Assembly: GCF_006265115.1 (NCBI RefSeq)
Contig: NZ_SMDR01000001.1
Coordinates: forward strand, 1,612,001 to 1,676,000
Direction: 5' to 3'
Length of the DNA: 64,000 nucleotides
DNA from: Arenimonas terrae
GTDB taxonomy: Bacteria; Pseudomonadota; Gammaproteobacteria; Xanthomonadales; Xanthomonadaceae
Position numbers and translations under genes: made by a program
Part shown: one piece after another, positions 15,604-25,606 of the stretch
How positions within the stretch are numbered: the first letter of the stretch is position 1
How the letters are laid out: each line of letters begins with the position of its first letter
The notes under the pieces: model-generated
Database searches by the model: none
Seen by the model: the letters and a program-made list of their open reading frames with translations, nothing else
What the model was told of the DNA's origin: nothing

Positions 15604-16482
15604 ATGCTCACGACCCTGCTGCTCGCCGCTGCCGCTGCCACGGCCCCGCCCGCCGACCTGGCGCCGATCAACTGCAGCAACTGCGCGGCCTGGAACGAGG
15701 CGCAGGCGCCGTTCCGCCTGCACGGCGACAGCTGGTACGTAGGCACGAAGGGGCTGAGCGCGGTGCTGGTCGCCACGCCCGAGGGACTCGTGCTGATCGA
15801 CGGCGGCCTGCCGCAGAGCGCGCCGCTGATCGCCGCGAACATCCAGTCACTGGGCTTCGAGCTGGGCGACGTGCGCTATCTGCTGAACTCGCATCCGCAC
15901 TGGGACCACGCCGGCGGCCTGGCCGCGCTGCAGCGCCTGACCGGCGCGCCCGTGGTGGCCAGCGCCGCGGCGGCCGCGGCGATGCGCCGCGGCAACTCGC
16001 CGCACGGCGACTCGCAGGCCGGCTTCGGCGAAAAGGCCAACGCCTATCCGCCGATCGCCGTGATCCGGACGATTGCCGACCGCGGCACGCTGACGCTGGG
16101 CGGCACCACCTTCACGATGCACGCCACGCCCGGCCATACCGACGGCGGCAGCACCTGGACCTGGCGCAGCTGCGCGGGAGACGACTGCCGCGATCTGGTG
16201 TTCGCCGACAGCCTCAGCGCCGTGTCCTCGCCCGATTACCGCTTCAGCGACCATCCGGAGCAGGTGGCGGCACTGCGCGAATCGATCGCCCGCGTCGCCG
16301 GCCTGCCCTGCGACCTGGTCGTGTCGGCGCATCCTTCGGCCTCGGGGCTGATGGAAAAACTCGCGCGGCGCGAGGCCGACCCTTCGGTCAACGCCCTGCT
16401 CGATCCGCAGTCGTGCCGGACCTATGCCGAGGGCGGCGCGTCCGGGCTCGAGAAGCGGCTGGCGACCGAAGCCGCGCCCTGA
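15604..16482 (+). CDS. Subclass B3 metallo-beta-lactamase candidate (292 aa)
   Basis: A predicted periplasmic zinc beta-lactamase. It has a short signal peptide (residues 1-18), then a B3-like core: SHPHWDHAGG (HxHxDH), ATPGHTDGG with the second-site His, ADSLSAVSS with Ser where B1 enzymes have Cys, and VVSAHPSASG with the last His. Length and motif order fit B3 enzymes such as L1 or the LRA group. The ATG lacks a strong ribosome-binding site. The 3' end overlaps the convergent YiiX-like gene by 61 bases. Carbapenem hydrolysis is an inference from family membership; it could be a non-lactamase B3 homologue. Confidence 0.85.
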   Translation: MLTTLLLAAAAATAPPADLAPINCSNCAAWNEAQAPFRLHGDSWYVGTKGLSAVLVATPEGLVLIDGGLPQSAPLIAANIQSLGFELGDVRYLLNSHPHWDHAGGLAALQRLTGAPVVASAAAAAAMRRGNSPHGDSQAGFGEKANAYPPIAVIRTIADRGTLTLGGTTFTMHATPGHTDGGSTWTWRSCAGDDCRDLVFADSLSAVSSPDYRFSDHPEQVAALRESIARVAGLPCDLVVSAHPSASGLMEKLARREADPSVNALLDPQSCRTYAEGGASGLEKRLATEAAP

Positions 16483-17267
16483 GGCGCCGGCGACGCCGCG
16501 GCCTCGGGTTCCGGCGCGCGCCACTCGAGCTGGCGGAAGTCGAAGCCCTGCTCCAGCCGCGGCTTCACCACGGCGAAGAAGGGCGAGACGTCGAAATCCC
16601 GCGGCGCATACAGGCTGTGGTGGCGGATGTGCAGGATCTCGCGGCGTGCGCGCCGCACGCCCGGCGCGTCGGCGTCGATCAGCTCGACCTCGGGCAATAT
16701 CGGATACCGCACCGAGGCGAAGGCCTGCGCCAGCAGGGTCGAACAGATCGCCTTGGTCGGCTCGCCGCTGCCCAGCGACAGCGCGCGCCGGCGCATCGAA
16801 CCCGGCAGCGGCGGCGTGCGGATGAAATAGCGCGCCAGGTCGAAGATGTTCTTCAGGTCGTAGGTGATGCCCTTGCGATCGAGCATGAAGCGGATCACCG
16901 CATCCACCTCGGCGTTGTTCAGTCCGACCGGACGGCAGATGCGGGTGTGCAGGCCGGAGAAGGTGCTCAGCGGAATCGTGCGCACGCCCTCCACCACGTC
17001 CACGTCCACCAGCACGCGCGGCTCTTCGCCTTCGGGCGGAGGGCCCAGGGTGTCGCCGATGTAGAGGGCGGCGTGCGACCAGGTGGATTGCGTCAGGTAC
17101 TTGATCGCCGTCGCGAAGCGGCTGCTGCCCTCGACCAGCACCACGTCGCCCTTGCGCAACGTCGCCGCCAGCAGGCCGTAGGGGCTGGTCGGGATATGGC
17201 TGTTGCGGTCGCGCGGCTTGGCCAGGAAACGGGCCAGCTGGCGTCCGAGGTACTGCAGCGGCGACAT
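16422..17267 (-). CDS. YiiX/YebB-like permuted papain-fold (NlpC/P60-related) protein (281 aa)
   Basis: A predicted cysteine hydrolase of the YiiX/YebB family. KGDVVLVEG opens the fold, STWSHAALYIGD provides the likely catalytic His and KAICSTLLAQAF the Cys, the circularly permuted order of this group. There is no signal peptide, so it is cytoplasmic or membrane-associated. The C-terminal 30 residues are low-complexity Ala/Pro/Ser and overlap the end of the B3 gene. The DUF3014 gene lies upstream on the same strand with a 66-base gap, so they may form an operon. The substrate is unknown. Confidence 0.8.
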   Translation of the reverse strand: MSPLQYLGRQLARFLAKPRDRNSHIPTSPYGLLAATLRKGDVVLVEGSSRFATAIKYLTQSTWSHAALYIGDTLGPPPEGEEPRVLVDVDVVEGVRTIPLSTFSGLHTRICRPVGLNNAEVDAVIRFMLDRKGITYDLKNIFDLARYFIRTPPLPGSMRRRALSLGSGEPTKAICSTLLAQAFASVRYPILPEVELIDADAPGVRRARREILHIRHHSLYAPRDFDVSPFFAVVKPRLEQGFDFRQLEWRAPEPEAAASPAPQGAASVASRFSSPDAPPSA

Positions 17268-17333
17268 GCCGGCCCCTGACCAGTGAATACCGCGACAGCG
17301 TAGCGCAAGCGCCGCGGGCCGGCAGCCCTGCGC

Positions 17334-18152
17334 TCAGCCGGCCGGGCGCTGCCCGGCCAGCAGGTCGCGCAGCTGGCGCAGTTTTGTCTTCACCCGCGCC
17401 GCGTGGTCCGGCCCGATGCGCAGCATCGCCTTGTGCCCGACCGACGCGCCCTCCAGCCGCGGATCGGCGAAGGCCAGGCGCGGGCGGCCGTCGGCGGCCG
17501 GCACCAGCTCGATCGGACCGGCGATCTCGGGCGCCGCCAGCAGGTGGTCGATCACCTGCACCAGGCGGTCGTTGAACTGGCCGCCGGTGCCCAGTTCGGC
17601 CCAGGCCTGCTGGAACAGCGGATAGAAGCGCACGTAGGCCGCGACCAGCTGGCGCGAATCGGCGCCTTCGAACACCGCCACCGCGGTGTCGTAGCGGGCG
17701 TAGTTGGCGGCGTCGAGCCAGCGCCGTCCATCGGCCTGCGCCACCGCCAGCGTGCCGGCGACCGGCTGCGCCGCGTACACCTGGCGCGGCATGCTGGCCT
17801 TGGGCAGGTTGTCGATGGTGGTGACCAGGCGCTGCACCAGGAACTGCGGCACCAGCCAGTTGGACGGGTCGGTGCCCGCCATCAGCGCACCCAGCGCCGC
17901 CAGCGCGGCGGCGTCGCTGTCGGCCAGGGCGGGCAGCGGCTCCGCCGACTCGGCCGGCGGCACCGCCACCTGTTCGATCGGATGGCGCACTTCCGGCACG
18001 GCCTCGGGCGCCGTCGCCAGGGCCGGCGGCGGCGCGGCGGTTGCGGGCGCCGGCGCGGGCGCGCCGCGCGGATAGAAGAACCAGAGCGCACCGCCGCTGG
18101 CGGCCAGCACCAGGCCGGCCAGCCAGGGGCCATAGGAAACACTGCGGGCCAT
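17334..18152 (-). CDS. DUF3014 membrane-anchored protein (272 aa)
   Basis: A conserved protein of unknown function. A single N-terminal transmembrane segment (WLAGLVLAASGGALWFFYP) anchors it, followed by a Pro/Ala linker of about 45 residues and the DUF3014 domain (about 75-265: SNWLVPQFLVQRLVTTIDNL, RFYPLFQQAWAELG). The ATG at 18152 was preferred to the GTG one codon earlier, with GAGGGTGGG upstream. The neighbour downstream is the YiiX-like gene. DUF3014 proteins are common in Xanthomonadales; no role is established. Confidence 0.82.
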   Translation of the reverse strand: MARSVSYGPWLAGLVLAASGGALWFFYPRGAPAPAPATAAPPPALATAPEAVPEVRHPIEQVAVPPAESAEPLPALADSDAAALAALGALMAGTDPSNWLVPQFLVQRLVTTIDNLPKASMPRQVYAAQPVAGTLAVAQADGRRWLDAANYARYDTAVAVFEGADSRQLVAAYVRFYPLFQQAWAELGTGGQFNDRLVQVIDHLLAAPEIAGPIELVPAADGRPRLAFADPRLEGASVGHKAMLRIGPDHAARVKTKLRQLRDLLAGQRPAG

Positions 18153-18285
18153 CACCCACCCTCCATCGGGAACACGGCTCGTGTCCGGCCCTACCTTGTC
18201 CTCTTCTGCCTGAAGTCAGGCCGAACGCGGCACCGGCCCATCACGGGAGTATCCTGTGGCCTACCCGCTCCCCGGCCCGATCCCG

Positions 18286-19659
18286 ATGAACGCTGCACGC
18301 TGGTCCCTGCTGCTGACGAGCCTGGCCCTTGCCTGCGCCGCGCGCGCCGAAGCGCCCCCGCGGTTTCCGCCGCAGGCGGTCTGGCACCAGGACATCTCGG
18401 GCGCGCCGGTGCATCCGCAGTCCGCGTCGATGATCAGCACCTGGGTCGGCCTGGGCGGCTTCGGCTATGGCCGCATGCAGATCGACTTCAGCTTCCACAT
18501 CGTGAACGCCGCGCCGGGCGCACCGACCCGCAACATCATCGGCTACCCAAGCGCCGGCGAGTACTACGCGCCCGACTGCGAACCGATCGGCACGCCGATG
18601 CCGGTGCCGCTGGACGCGGCCATCGAGGGCCAGGCCGGGCTGAGCTGCACCAATGCCAACGGCGACTGCCACCTGCTGGTGGTGCAGGGCGACCGCCTTT
18701 ACGAAGCCTACCGCGCCAACGCGGTCGGACAGGACGGCCTGCAGGCGCAGTGCCTGGCGGTGTGGAAGCTCGAACAGGTCTATCCGGCCGACAACCGCGG
18801 CGAACACTGCACCAGCGCCGACGCCGCCGGCTTCCCGATCGCGCCGCTGCTGTTCAACGCCGACGAGGTGCACGCCGCGATGCAGGTGGCCAACGGCGAC
18901 CTGGGCCACGCGATCCGCTTCATCCTGCCCAACGCGCGCATGGCCAGCACGATCGTGGATGGCGACCGCTATGGCCAGTACGTGCGCCCGGCCAGCCACG
19001 CCGGCGGCCCGAACGGACCCGAGGGCACCATTCCCTACGGCTCGCGGCTGCGGCTGCGGGCGGATTTCCCGGTGAACCTGTATCCGGCGGCGGCGCAGGT
19101 GATCCTGCGGACGATGCAGCGCTACGGCATCGTGCTCTCGGACGGCGGCAACATCGCCCTGACCGCCGAATCCGACCGCTACACCGACCACACCTGGGCC
19201 GAGCAGGGCATCAACTCGCGCATCTTCGACCAGGCCGTGCCCGGCTCGCCGGTGCGGGCGCAGGACTTCGTCGTGCTCGACACCGGGCCGCGCATCCTCG
19301 AGACCTGGGAATGCGAGCGCAACGTCGACGCGCCCGATCCCGCCGGACTGACCGCGACCCTGATCGCGAAACACCGGGGCCCGATGCAGGTGCAGCTGGA
19401 CTGGACCGGCGGCGGCGAACGCATGGACGTCTGGCGCGGCGACCAGCTCGTGTCCACCGTGGACAACCAGGGCCGCTGGCTGGGCAAACACGGCGGCAGC
19501 CCGTCGCTGCCCTGGCGTGTCTGCAACGCCGATTCCCAGGCCTGCAGCGCCGGCGTGGTGCCGGCGCGCGACCGCTGGCTGCGCCCGGCCACCGCGCCGG
19601 CACGTCCGGCAACCCCGCCGCTGCGCCGCCCGCCCGCACCCCAGGCGCGCGAACGCTGA
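18286..19659 (+). CDS. Secreted protein of an uncharacterised family (457 aa)
   Basis: I cannot assign a function. Residues 1-24 form a signal peptide (start MNAARWSLLLTSLALACAAR). The mature protein is rich in Cys pairs (DCEPIGTP, SCTNANGDCHLL, CERNVD, CNADSQACSAG), suggesting disulfides and an extracytoplasmic location. Segments such as IDFSFHIVNA, CTSADAAGFPIAPLL and GSRLRLRADFPV look like those of a family of secreted proteins also found in Actinobacteria and Myxobacteria (recalled, not searched). The Pro-rich C-terminus is probably disordered. A start at 18256 would put extra residues before the signal peptide. Confidence 0.7.
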   Translation: MNAARWSLLLTSLALACAARAEAPPRFPPQAVWHQDISGAPVHPQSASMISTWVGLGGFGYGRMQIDFSFHIVNAAPGAPTRNIIGYPSAGEYYAPDCEPIGTPMPVPLDAAIEGQAGLSCTNANGDCHLLVVQGDRLYEAYRANAVGQDGLQAQCLAVWKLEQVYPADNRGEHCTSADAAGFPIAPLLFNADEVHAAMQVANGDLGHAIRFILPNARMASTIVDGDRYGQYVRPASHAGGPNGPEGTIPYGSRLRLRADFPVNLYPAAAQVILRTMQRYGIVLSDGGNIALTAESDRYTDHTWAEQGINSRIFDQAVPGSPVRAQDFVVLDTGPRILETWECERNVDAPDPAGLTATLIAKHRGPMQVQLDWTGGGERMDVWRGDQLVSTVDNQGRWLGKHGGSPSLPWRVCNADSQACSAGVVPARDRWLRPATAPARPATPPLRRPPAPQARER

Positions 19660-19824
19660 TCCGCCCGGGTCGCGGCACGCTCGCTGCGAGCGAGGTCACG
19701 CGTCCTAGGCCATTCGTCACTTGACGCTCTCTGGCGCCATGCCCAGAGTCGGCCGGGCTTTCCTCTCGCCGTCGGCGACGATCATTTCGCTGCCCGGCCC
19801 TGCCAACCCCGTTGGAGTGACACG

Positions 19825-21450
19825 ATGGACAGACGAGACTTCCTTGCGATCTCGGGCGTCGGCCTTGCCGGCCTGATCTTCCCCTACAGCCGCGCGATCG
19901 CCGCCGAGGAGCTGGTATCCGGCCTCGACATCGCGATCAAGAAGGCGATCGCCGACGCCGCCCTGCAGGCCGCCACCGATGCCGGCGCCAGCTACTGCGA
20001 CGTGCGCATCGGCCGCTACCTGCAGCAGTTCGTCATCACCCGCGAGGACAAGGTCCAGAACGTGGTGAACACCGAATCCACCGGCGTCGGCATCCGCGTG
20101 ATCGCCAATGGCGCCTGGGGCTTCGCCGCCACCCGCGACCTGAGCACCGCCGGCGTCGCCGCCGCGGCCCGCCAGGCCGCCGCCATCGCCAAGGCCAACT
20201 CCAGCCTGCAGGACAAGCCGGTGCAGCTGGCGCCAGTCAAGGGCGTGGGCGAGGTCAGCTGGAAGGCGCCGATCAAGAAGAACTCGATGGAAGTGCCGCT
20301 CAAGGAGAAGGTGGACCTGCTGCTGGGCGTGAACGCGGCCGCGGTCAAGGCCGGCGCCGACTTCGTCAATTCCACCCTGTTCCTGGTCAACGAACAGAAG
20401 TACTTCGCCAGCACCGACGGCAGCTACATCGACCAGGACGTGCACCGCATCTGGGCGCCGTTCACCGTCACCGCGGTGGACAAGGCCAGCGGCAAGTTCC
20501 GCACCCGCGACGGCCTGTCGGCGCCGATGGGCATGGGCTACGAATACCTCGACGGCGGCGGCAAGAAATACGTCTCGCCCAACGGCGTGATCAACTACGG
20601 CGACCGTTACGACATGCTCGAGGACGCCGTCGCCGCCGCCAAGCAGGCGCGCGAGAAGCTGACCGCACCCTCGGTCAAGCCCGGCAAGTACGACCTGGTG
20701 CTCGACCCGACCAACCTGTACCTGACCATCCACGAAAACGTCGGCCACCCGCTCGAGCTCGACCGCGTGCTCGGCTACGAAGCCAACTACGCCGGCACCA
20801 GTTTCGCCACGCTCGACAAGCGCGAGAACAAGTTCCAGTACGGCAGCGGCATCGTCAACCTGTTCGCCGACAAGGTGCAGGAAGGCAGCCTGGGCGCCGT
20901 CGGTTACGACGACGAGGGCGTGAAGTGCAAGAAGTGGGACCTCGTCAAGGACGGCATCCTGGTCAACTACCAGGCCATCCGCGACCAGGCCCACATCATC
21001 GGCGAGACCGAATCGCACGGCTGCTGCTACGCCGACTCCTGGTCGAGCGTGCAGTTCCAGCGCATGGCCAATGTGTCGCTGGCGCCGGGCAAGACCCCGC
21101 TCAGCGTCGACGCGATGATCAAGGACGTCGAGAAGGGCATCTACATCGTCGGCGACGGCTCGTTCTCGATCGACCAGCAGCGCTACAACGCCCAGTTCGG
21201 CGGGCAGCTGTTCTACGAGATCGAGAACGGCAAGATCACCCGCATGCTCGAGGACGTGGCCTACCAGATCCGCACGCCGGAGTTCTGGAACGCCTGCTCG
21301 GCCATCTGCGACGAGTCCGACTACCGCCTGGGCGGTTCGTTCTTCGACGGCAAGGGCCAGCCCGGCCAGATCTCGGCCGTGTCGCATGGCGCCAGCACCA
21401 CGCGCTTCGACGGCATGAACGTCATCAACACCGCCCGCAACATCGGCTGA
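19825..21450 (+). CDS. TldD-type metallopeptidase with Tat-like signal (541 aa)
   Basis: A TldD/PmbA-family metalloprotease subunit; TldD-TldE heterodimers degrade or mature small peptides such as microcins and CcdA. Residues 1-27 (MDRRDFLAISGVGLAGLIF and following) look like a twin-arginine signal, which cytoplasmic TldD lacks. The zinc motif HENVGHPLELD (HExxxH) lies at about 309-319, and further family motifs include GETESHGCCYADSW near 395. It heads a same-strand operon with the TldE-like partner 19 bases downstream. An assignment to the canonical tldD is avoided because of the signal sequence and divergence. Confidence 0.88.
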   Translation: MDRRDFLAISGVGLAGLIFPYSRAIAAEELVSGLDIAIKKAIADAALQAATDAGASYCDVRIGRYLQQFVITREDKVQNVVNTESTGVGIRVIANGAWGFAATRDLSTAGVAAAARQAAAIAKANSSLQDKPVQLAPVKGVGEVSWKAPIKKNSMEVPLKEKVDLLLGVNAAAVKAGADFVNSTLFLVNEQKYFASTDGSYIDQDVHRIWAPFTVTAVDKASGKFRTRDGLSAPMGMGYEYLDGGGKKYVSPNGVINYGDRYDMLEDAVAAAKQAREKLTAPSVKPGKYDLVLDPTNLYLTIHENVGHPLELDRVLGYEANYAGTSFATLDKRENKFQYGSGIVNLFADKVQEGSLGAVGYDDEGVKCKKWDLVKDGILVNYQAIRDQAHIIGETESHGCCYADSWSSVQFQRMANVSLAPGKTPLSVDAMIKDVEKGIYIVGDGSFSIDQQRYNAQFGGQLFYEIENGKITRMLEDVAYQIRTPEFWNACSAICDESDYRLGGSFFDGKGQPGQISAVSHGASTTRFDGMNVINTARNIG

Positions 21451-21469
21451 CCGGCCAGGAGCCCACGAC

Positions 21470-22804
21470 ATGAGCATCTTCACCGAAGAACAGGCCAAGG
21501 CCATCCTGGACAAGGTCCTCAAGCTGTCCACCGCCGACGAGTGCACCGCCACGCTGGCCGGCAACATCACCGGCAACATCCGCTTCGCGCTGAACGCGGT
21601 GTCCACCAGCGGCAAGGTCAGCGACACCCAGCTGATCGTGCAGTCGGCGTTCGGCAAGCGCGAAGGCATCGCCACCATCAACGAGTTCGACGACGCCGCG
21701 CTCGAGCGCGTCGTGCGCCGCGCCGAGGACCTGGCGAAGCTGGCCCCGGAAAACCCGGAGTACATGCCGGCGCTGGAGAAGCAGACCTACCGCCCCAGCC
21801 CGACCTTCGTGCAGGCCACCGCCGACATCACCCCGGAGCTGCGCGCCCAGGTCGCCAAGGCCTCGATCGGCCCCTGCAAGGACAACAAGCTGATCGCGGC
21901 CGGTTTCCTGCAGGACGACCAGACCTTCTTCGCCTTCGCCAACTCCAAGGGCAACTTCGGCTACCAGCGCGCCACCAACCTCGACTACACCTGCACGGTG
22001 CGCACCGAGGACGGCCGCGGTTCCGGCTGGGTCTCGCGCAACGCCGCCGACATCGGCAAGTTCAATGCCGCCGACGACATCCAGGTGGCGATCCAGAAGG
22101 CGCGCGATTCGGCCGAGGCCAAGGCGCTGGAGCCGGGCAAATACACCGTGATCCTGGAACCGGCCGCGGCCGCGGGCCTGATCAGCTTCATGATGTTCTT
22201 CTTCGACGCCCGCCAGGCCGACGAAGGCCGCAGCTTCCTGTCCAAGAAGGGCGGCGGCACCAAGCTCGGCGAGCAGGTCTACGACCCGCGCGTGAACATC
22301 GAGGCCGACCCCTGGCACCCGGAAGCCGCGGTCATGCCCTGGGACGGTGGCGGGCTGCCGCGCGAGAAGCATCCGATCATCAAGGACGGCAAGGTCGAGT
22401 ACCTGCAGTACTCGCGCTACTGGGCCAAGGAAAAGGGCAAGCGTGCGATCGGCCAGCCCGGCAACCTGATCATGTCCGGCGGCAACAAGTCCACGGCCGA
22501 GCTGGTCAAGGGCACGCAGAAGGGCATCCTGGTCACGCGCACCTGGTACATCCGCATGGTCGACCCGCAGACCGTGCTGCTGACCGGCCTGACCCGCGAC
22601 GGCACCTTCTACATCGAGAACGGCGAGATCAAGCACCCGGTGAAGAACTTCCGCTTCAACGAGTCGCCAGTGATCATGCTCAACAACATCGAGGAACTGG
22701 GCAAGCCCATCCGGCTCAGCGGCGACGAGTCGCCGTTCGTGATGATGATCCCGCCGATGAAGCTGCGCGATTTCACCTTCAGCTCCCTGTCCGACGCGGT
22801 GTGA
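21470..22804 (+). CDS. TldE/PmbA-type partner subunit (444 aa)
   Basis: The non-catalytic half of a TldD/TldE-like pair. It has the PmbA fold without the HExxxH motif, as expected for the E subunit. Family-like segments include YTVILEPAAAAGLISFM and IENGEIKHPVKNFRFNESP. It has no signal peptide, in contrast with its partner, so either it rides out with folded TldD through Tat or the pair stays on the cytoplasmic face. It starts 19 bases after the TldD stop with AGGAG upstream. Confidence 0.87.
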   Translation: MSIFTEEQAKAILDKVLKLSTADECTATLAGNITGNIRFALNAVSTSGKVSDTQLIVQSAFGKREGIATINEFDDAALERVVRRAEDLAKLAPENPEYMPALEKQTYRPSPTFVQATADITPELRAQVAKASIGPCKDNKLIAAGFLQDDQTFFAFANSKGNFGYQRATNLDYTCTVRTEDGRGSGWVSRNAADIGKFNAADDIQVAIQKARDSAEAKALEPGKYTVILEPAAAAGLISFMMFFFDARQADEGRSFLSKKGGGTKLGEQVYDPRVNIEADPWHPEAAVMPWDGGGLPREKHPIIKDGKVEYLQYSRYWAKEKGKRAIGQPGNLIMSGGNKSTAELVKGTQKGILVTRTWYIRMVDPQTVLLTGLTRDGTFYIENGEIKHPVKNFRFNESPVIMLNNIEELGKPIRLSGDESPFVMMIPPMKLRDFTFSSLSDAV

Positions 22805-22814
22805 CCGCTCCGCT

Positions 22815-22838
22815 CCCTCCCCCGTGCGCGGGGGAGGG
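22815..22838. repeat. Intercistronic CCCTCCCCC/GGGGGAGGG hairpin
   Basis: Nine-bp arms (22815-22823 and 22830-22838) followed by TTGGGGTGGGGG. This type of short palindromic repeat is widespread in proteobacterial intergenic regions and may protect the upstream mRNA. Confidence 0.7.
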
Positions 22839-22883
22839 TTGGGGTGGGGGCCCGCCGCCAAGCCACGCTGCCCTCGCCCTCCG

Positions 22884-23579
22884 ATGAACCGCCGCCGCTT
22901 CCTCACCGCCGCCACTGCCGCCCTTGCCGCCGGCGCCACGCGTCCGCTGCACGCAGCGACCGCCGACTACGACTTCTGGTTCACCCGCCTGATGTACGAC
23001 TCGGGCGACTGGGACGTGGACCAGCGCATGCCGGCCAACGTCATCACCTCGCTGATCGACTACACACAGCTGCGCGTGGACCCCAAGGAGCACGTGCTGG
23101 CGCTGTCGGACCCGCGCATGCTGCAGGCGCCGTTCTGCTACCTGTCCGGGCACAAGCTGGTCGAGTTCAATCCCGACGAGCGCCGCAACTTCGAGCGCTA
23201 CGTGCGCGGCGGCGGTTTCGTGTTCGTGGACGACTGCAACCACGACATCGACGGCCTGTTCGCCAAGTCCTTCGAGGAACAGATGGCGGCGATCTTCGGA
23301 CCACGCGCCCTGCAGAAGCTGCCGGAGCGACACCCGATCTATTCGAGCTTCTTCAAGTTCGACGGCCCGCCCGCCACCGGCTTCGAGCTCAACGGCTGGG
23401 GCGACGACCTGGTGCACGACTACCTCAAGGGCATCCACGTCGACGGCCGCCTGGGCGTGCTTTACAGCAACAAGGACTACGGTTGCGAGTGGGATTACGA
23501 CTGGCGCAACAAGCGCTGGCTGGCCGAGGACAACACCAAGTTCGCCGTCAACATCGTGATGTACGCACTTACCAGTTAG
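22884..23579 (+). CDS. DUF4159 protein with Tat-like signal (231 aa)
   Basis: It has an N-terminal twin-arginine-like signal (MNRRRFLTAATAALAAGATR), then a DUF4159 domain: FWFTRLMYDSGDWDVDQ, LALSDPRMLQAPFCYLSGH, RRNFERYVRGGGFVFVDDC and HPIYSSFFKF. The fold resembles class I glutamine amidotransferases without an obvious catalytic triad. In many bacteria DUF4159 genes sit in MoxR/BatA clusters, as here. The start at 22884 puts the RR motif at residue 3-4; the upstream in-frame bases lie in the repeat hairpin. Function unknown, presumably envelope. Confidence 0.85.
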   Translation: MNRRRFLTAATAALAAGATRPLHAATADYDFWFTRLMYDSGDWDVDQRMPANVITSLIDYTQLRVDPKEHVLALSDPRMLQAPFCYLSGHKLVEFNPDERRNFERYVRGGGFVFVDDCNHDIDGLFAKSFEEQMAAIFGPRALQKLPERHPIYSSFFKFDGPPATGFELNGWGDDLVHDYLKGIHVDGRLGVLYSNKDYGCEWDYDWRNKRWLAEDNTKFAVNIVMYALTS

Positions 23580-23593
23580 CGACATGGCATCGA

Positions 23594-23686
23594 GAAAGTA
23601 GGAAGTAGTGAATAGGAAGTAGAGAAAGCTGCAATTCCGTGACCCCGCTTTCTCTACTTCCTACTTCCTCCCCACTACTTCCTTTC
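23594..23686. repeat. Large inverted repeat with GGAAGTAG units
   Basis: The inner arms are 17-bp perfect (23613-23629 with 23647-23663). The outer arms (23594-23610 with 23673-23686) match apart from a 3-base indel. The purine-rich GGAAGTAG unit is repeated within each arm. It lies between the DUF4159 and MoxR genes and resembles a dispersed Xanthomonadales repeat. Confidence 0.85.
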
Positions 23687-23708
23687 GGACAGGCTCCCCA
23701 AGGAACAC

Positions 23709-24704
<996 letters not shown>

Positions 24705-24709
24705 GCCCG

Positions 24710-25606
24710 ATGTCCGGACCCGACTTCATCCCCGCGCCGGTGCGCGCCCGGCTCAAGGACCTGCGCCTGGCCGGGCGCCGGACCGCGGGCGGGCATGGCT
24801 TCGGCCAGCACCCCAGCCGCAGCCGCGGCGCCGGGCTGGAGTTCGCGCAGTACCGCGCCTACGAACCGGGCGACGAACTGCGTCAGATCGACTGGAAACT
24901 CTATGCACGTTCGGACCGCTTCTTCGTGCGCGAGGCCGAACGCGACAGCCCGCTGACCGCCTGGGTGGTGGTCGACTGCACGGCATCGATGGCGCAGGGC
25001 GATGCGGCGCGGCCGGGCTGGTCTCGCCTTGAGGCCGCGCGCGCGCTCGCCGCCTGCGTGTTCGAACTCGCGCTGCGCCAGGGCGACCGCTTCGGCCTGG
25101 CCGCGGTCGGCGGCGACGGCCTGCGCCTGGTGCCGCCCGGCGCCGGCCCGCGCCAGCGCGACCGCTGCCTGCTGGAACTGCAGGGCCTGCGCGCGCACGG
25201 CGACTGGCCGGCAGAAACGGCGCTGCGGCCGCTGTGGGAACGCATCGCCGCCGGCCACCTGGTGCTGGTGCTGAGCGACGATTTCGACGAGGGGACGGTG
25301 CAGCTGTGCGAACGCCTGGCGGCCGCGCGCCGCGAGGTGCTGAACCTGCAGATCCTCACCGCCGAGGAGCGCGACTTCCCGTTCCGCGGCGGCCACCGCT
25401 TCCGCGATGCCGAAACCGGCGCCGAAACCCTGAGCGACGGCGCGTCGGCGCGCGAGGGCTTCCTCGCCGCCTTCGCGCAGGCTCGGCGCGCACTATCGGC
25501 GCGCCTGGCCGCCAGCGGCATCCGCCACACCGCCCACGTGCTCGACGAGGCGCTGGACGCGCCGCTGCGTCGCCTGCTCGCGGCCTCGCCGGCGGAGCGC
25601 GCATGA
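24710..25606 (+). CDS. DUF58 protein, MoxR cluster (298 aa)
   Basis: A VWA-like DUF58 protein, the usual partner of MoxR ATPases. GHHF-type start motifs appear as RRTAGGHGFGQHPSRSRGAG and the hallmark FAQYRAYEPGDELRQIDWKLYARSD follows (about 47-70). A degenerate metal-ion site region is WVVVDCTASMAQG. The stop codon overlaps the ATG of the next gene (ATGA). It has no transmembrane segment. Confidence 0.92.
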   Translation: MSGPDFIPAPVRARLKDLRLAGRRTAGGHGFGQHPSRSRGAGLEFAQYRAYEPGDELRQIDWKLYARSDRFFVREAERDSPLTAWVVVDCTASMAQGDAARPGWSRLEAARALAACVFELALRQGDRFGLAAVGGDGLRLVPPGAGPRQRDRCLLELQGLRAHGDWPAETALRPLWERIAAGHLVLVLSDDFDEGTVQLCERLAAARREVLNLQILTAEERDFPFRGGHRFRDAETGAETLSDGASAREGFLAAFAQARRALSARLAASGIRHTAHVLDEALDAPLRRLLAASPAERA

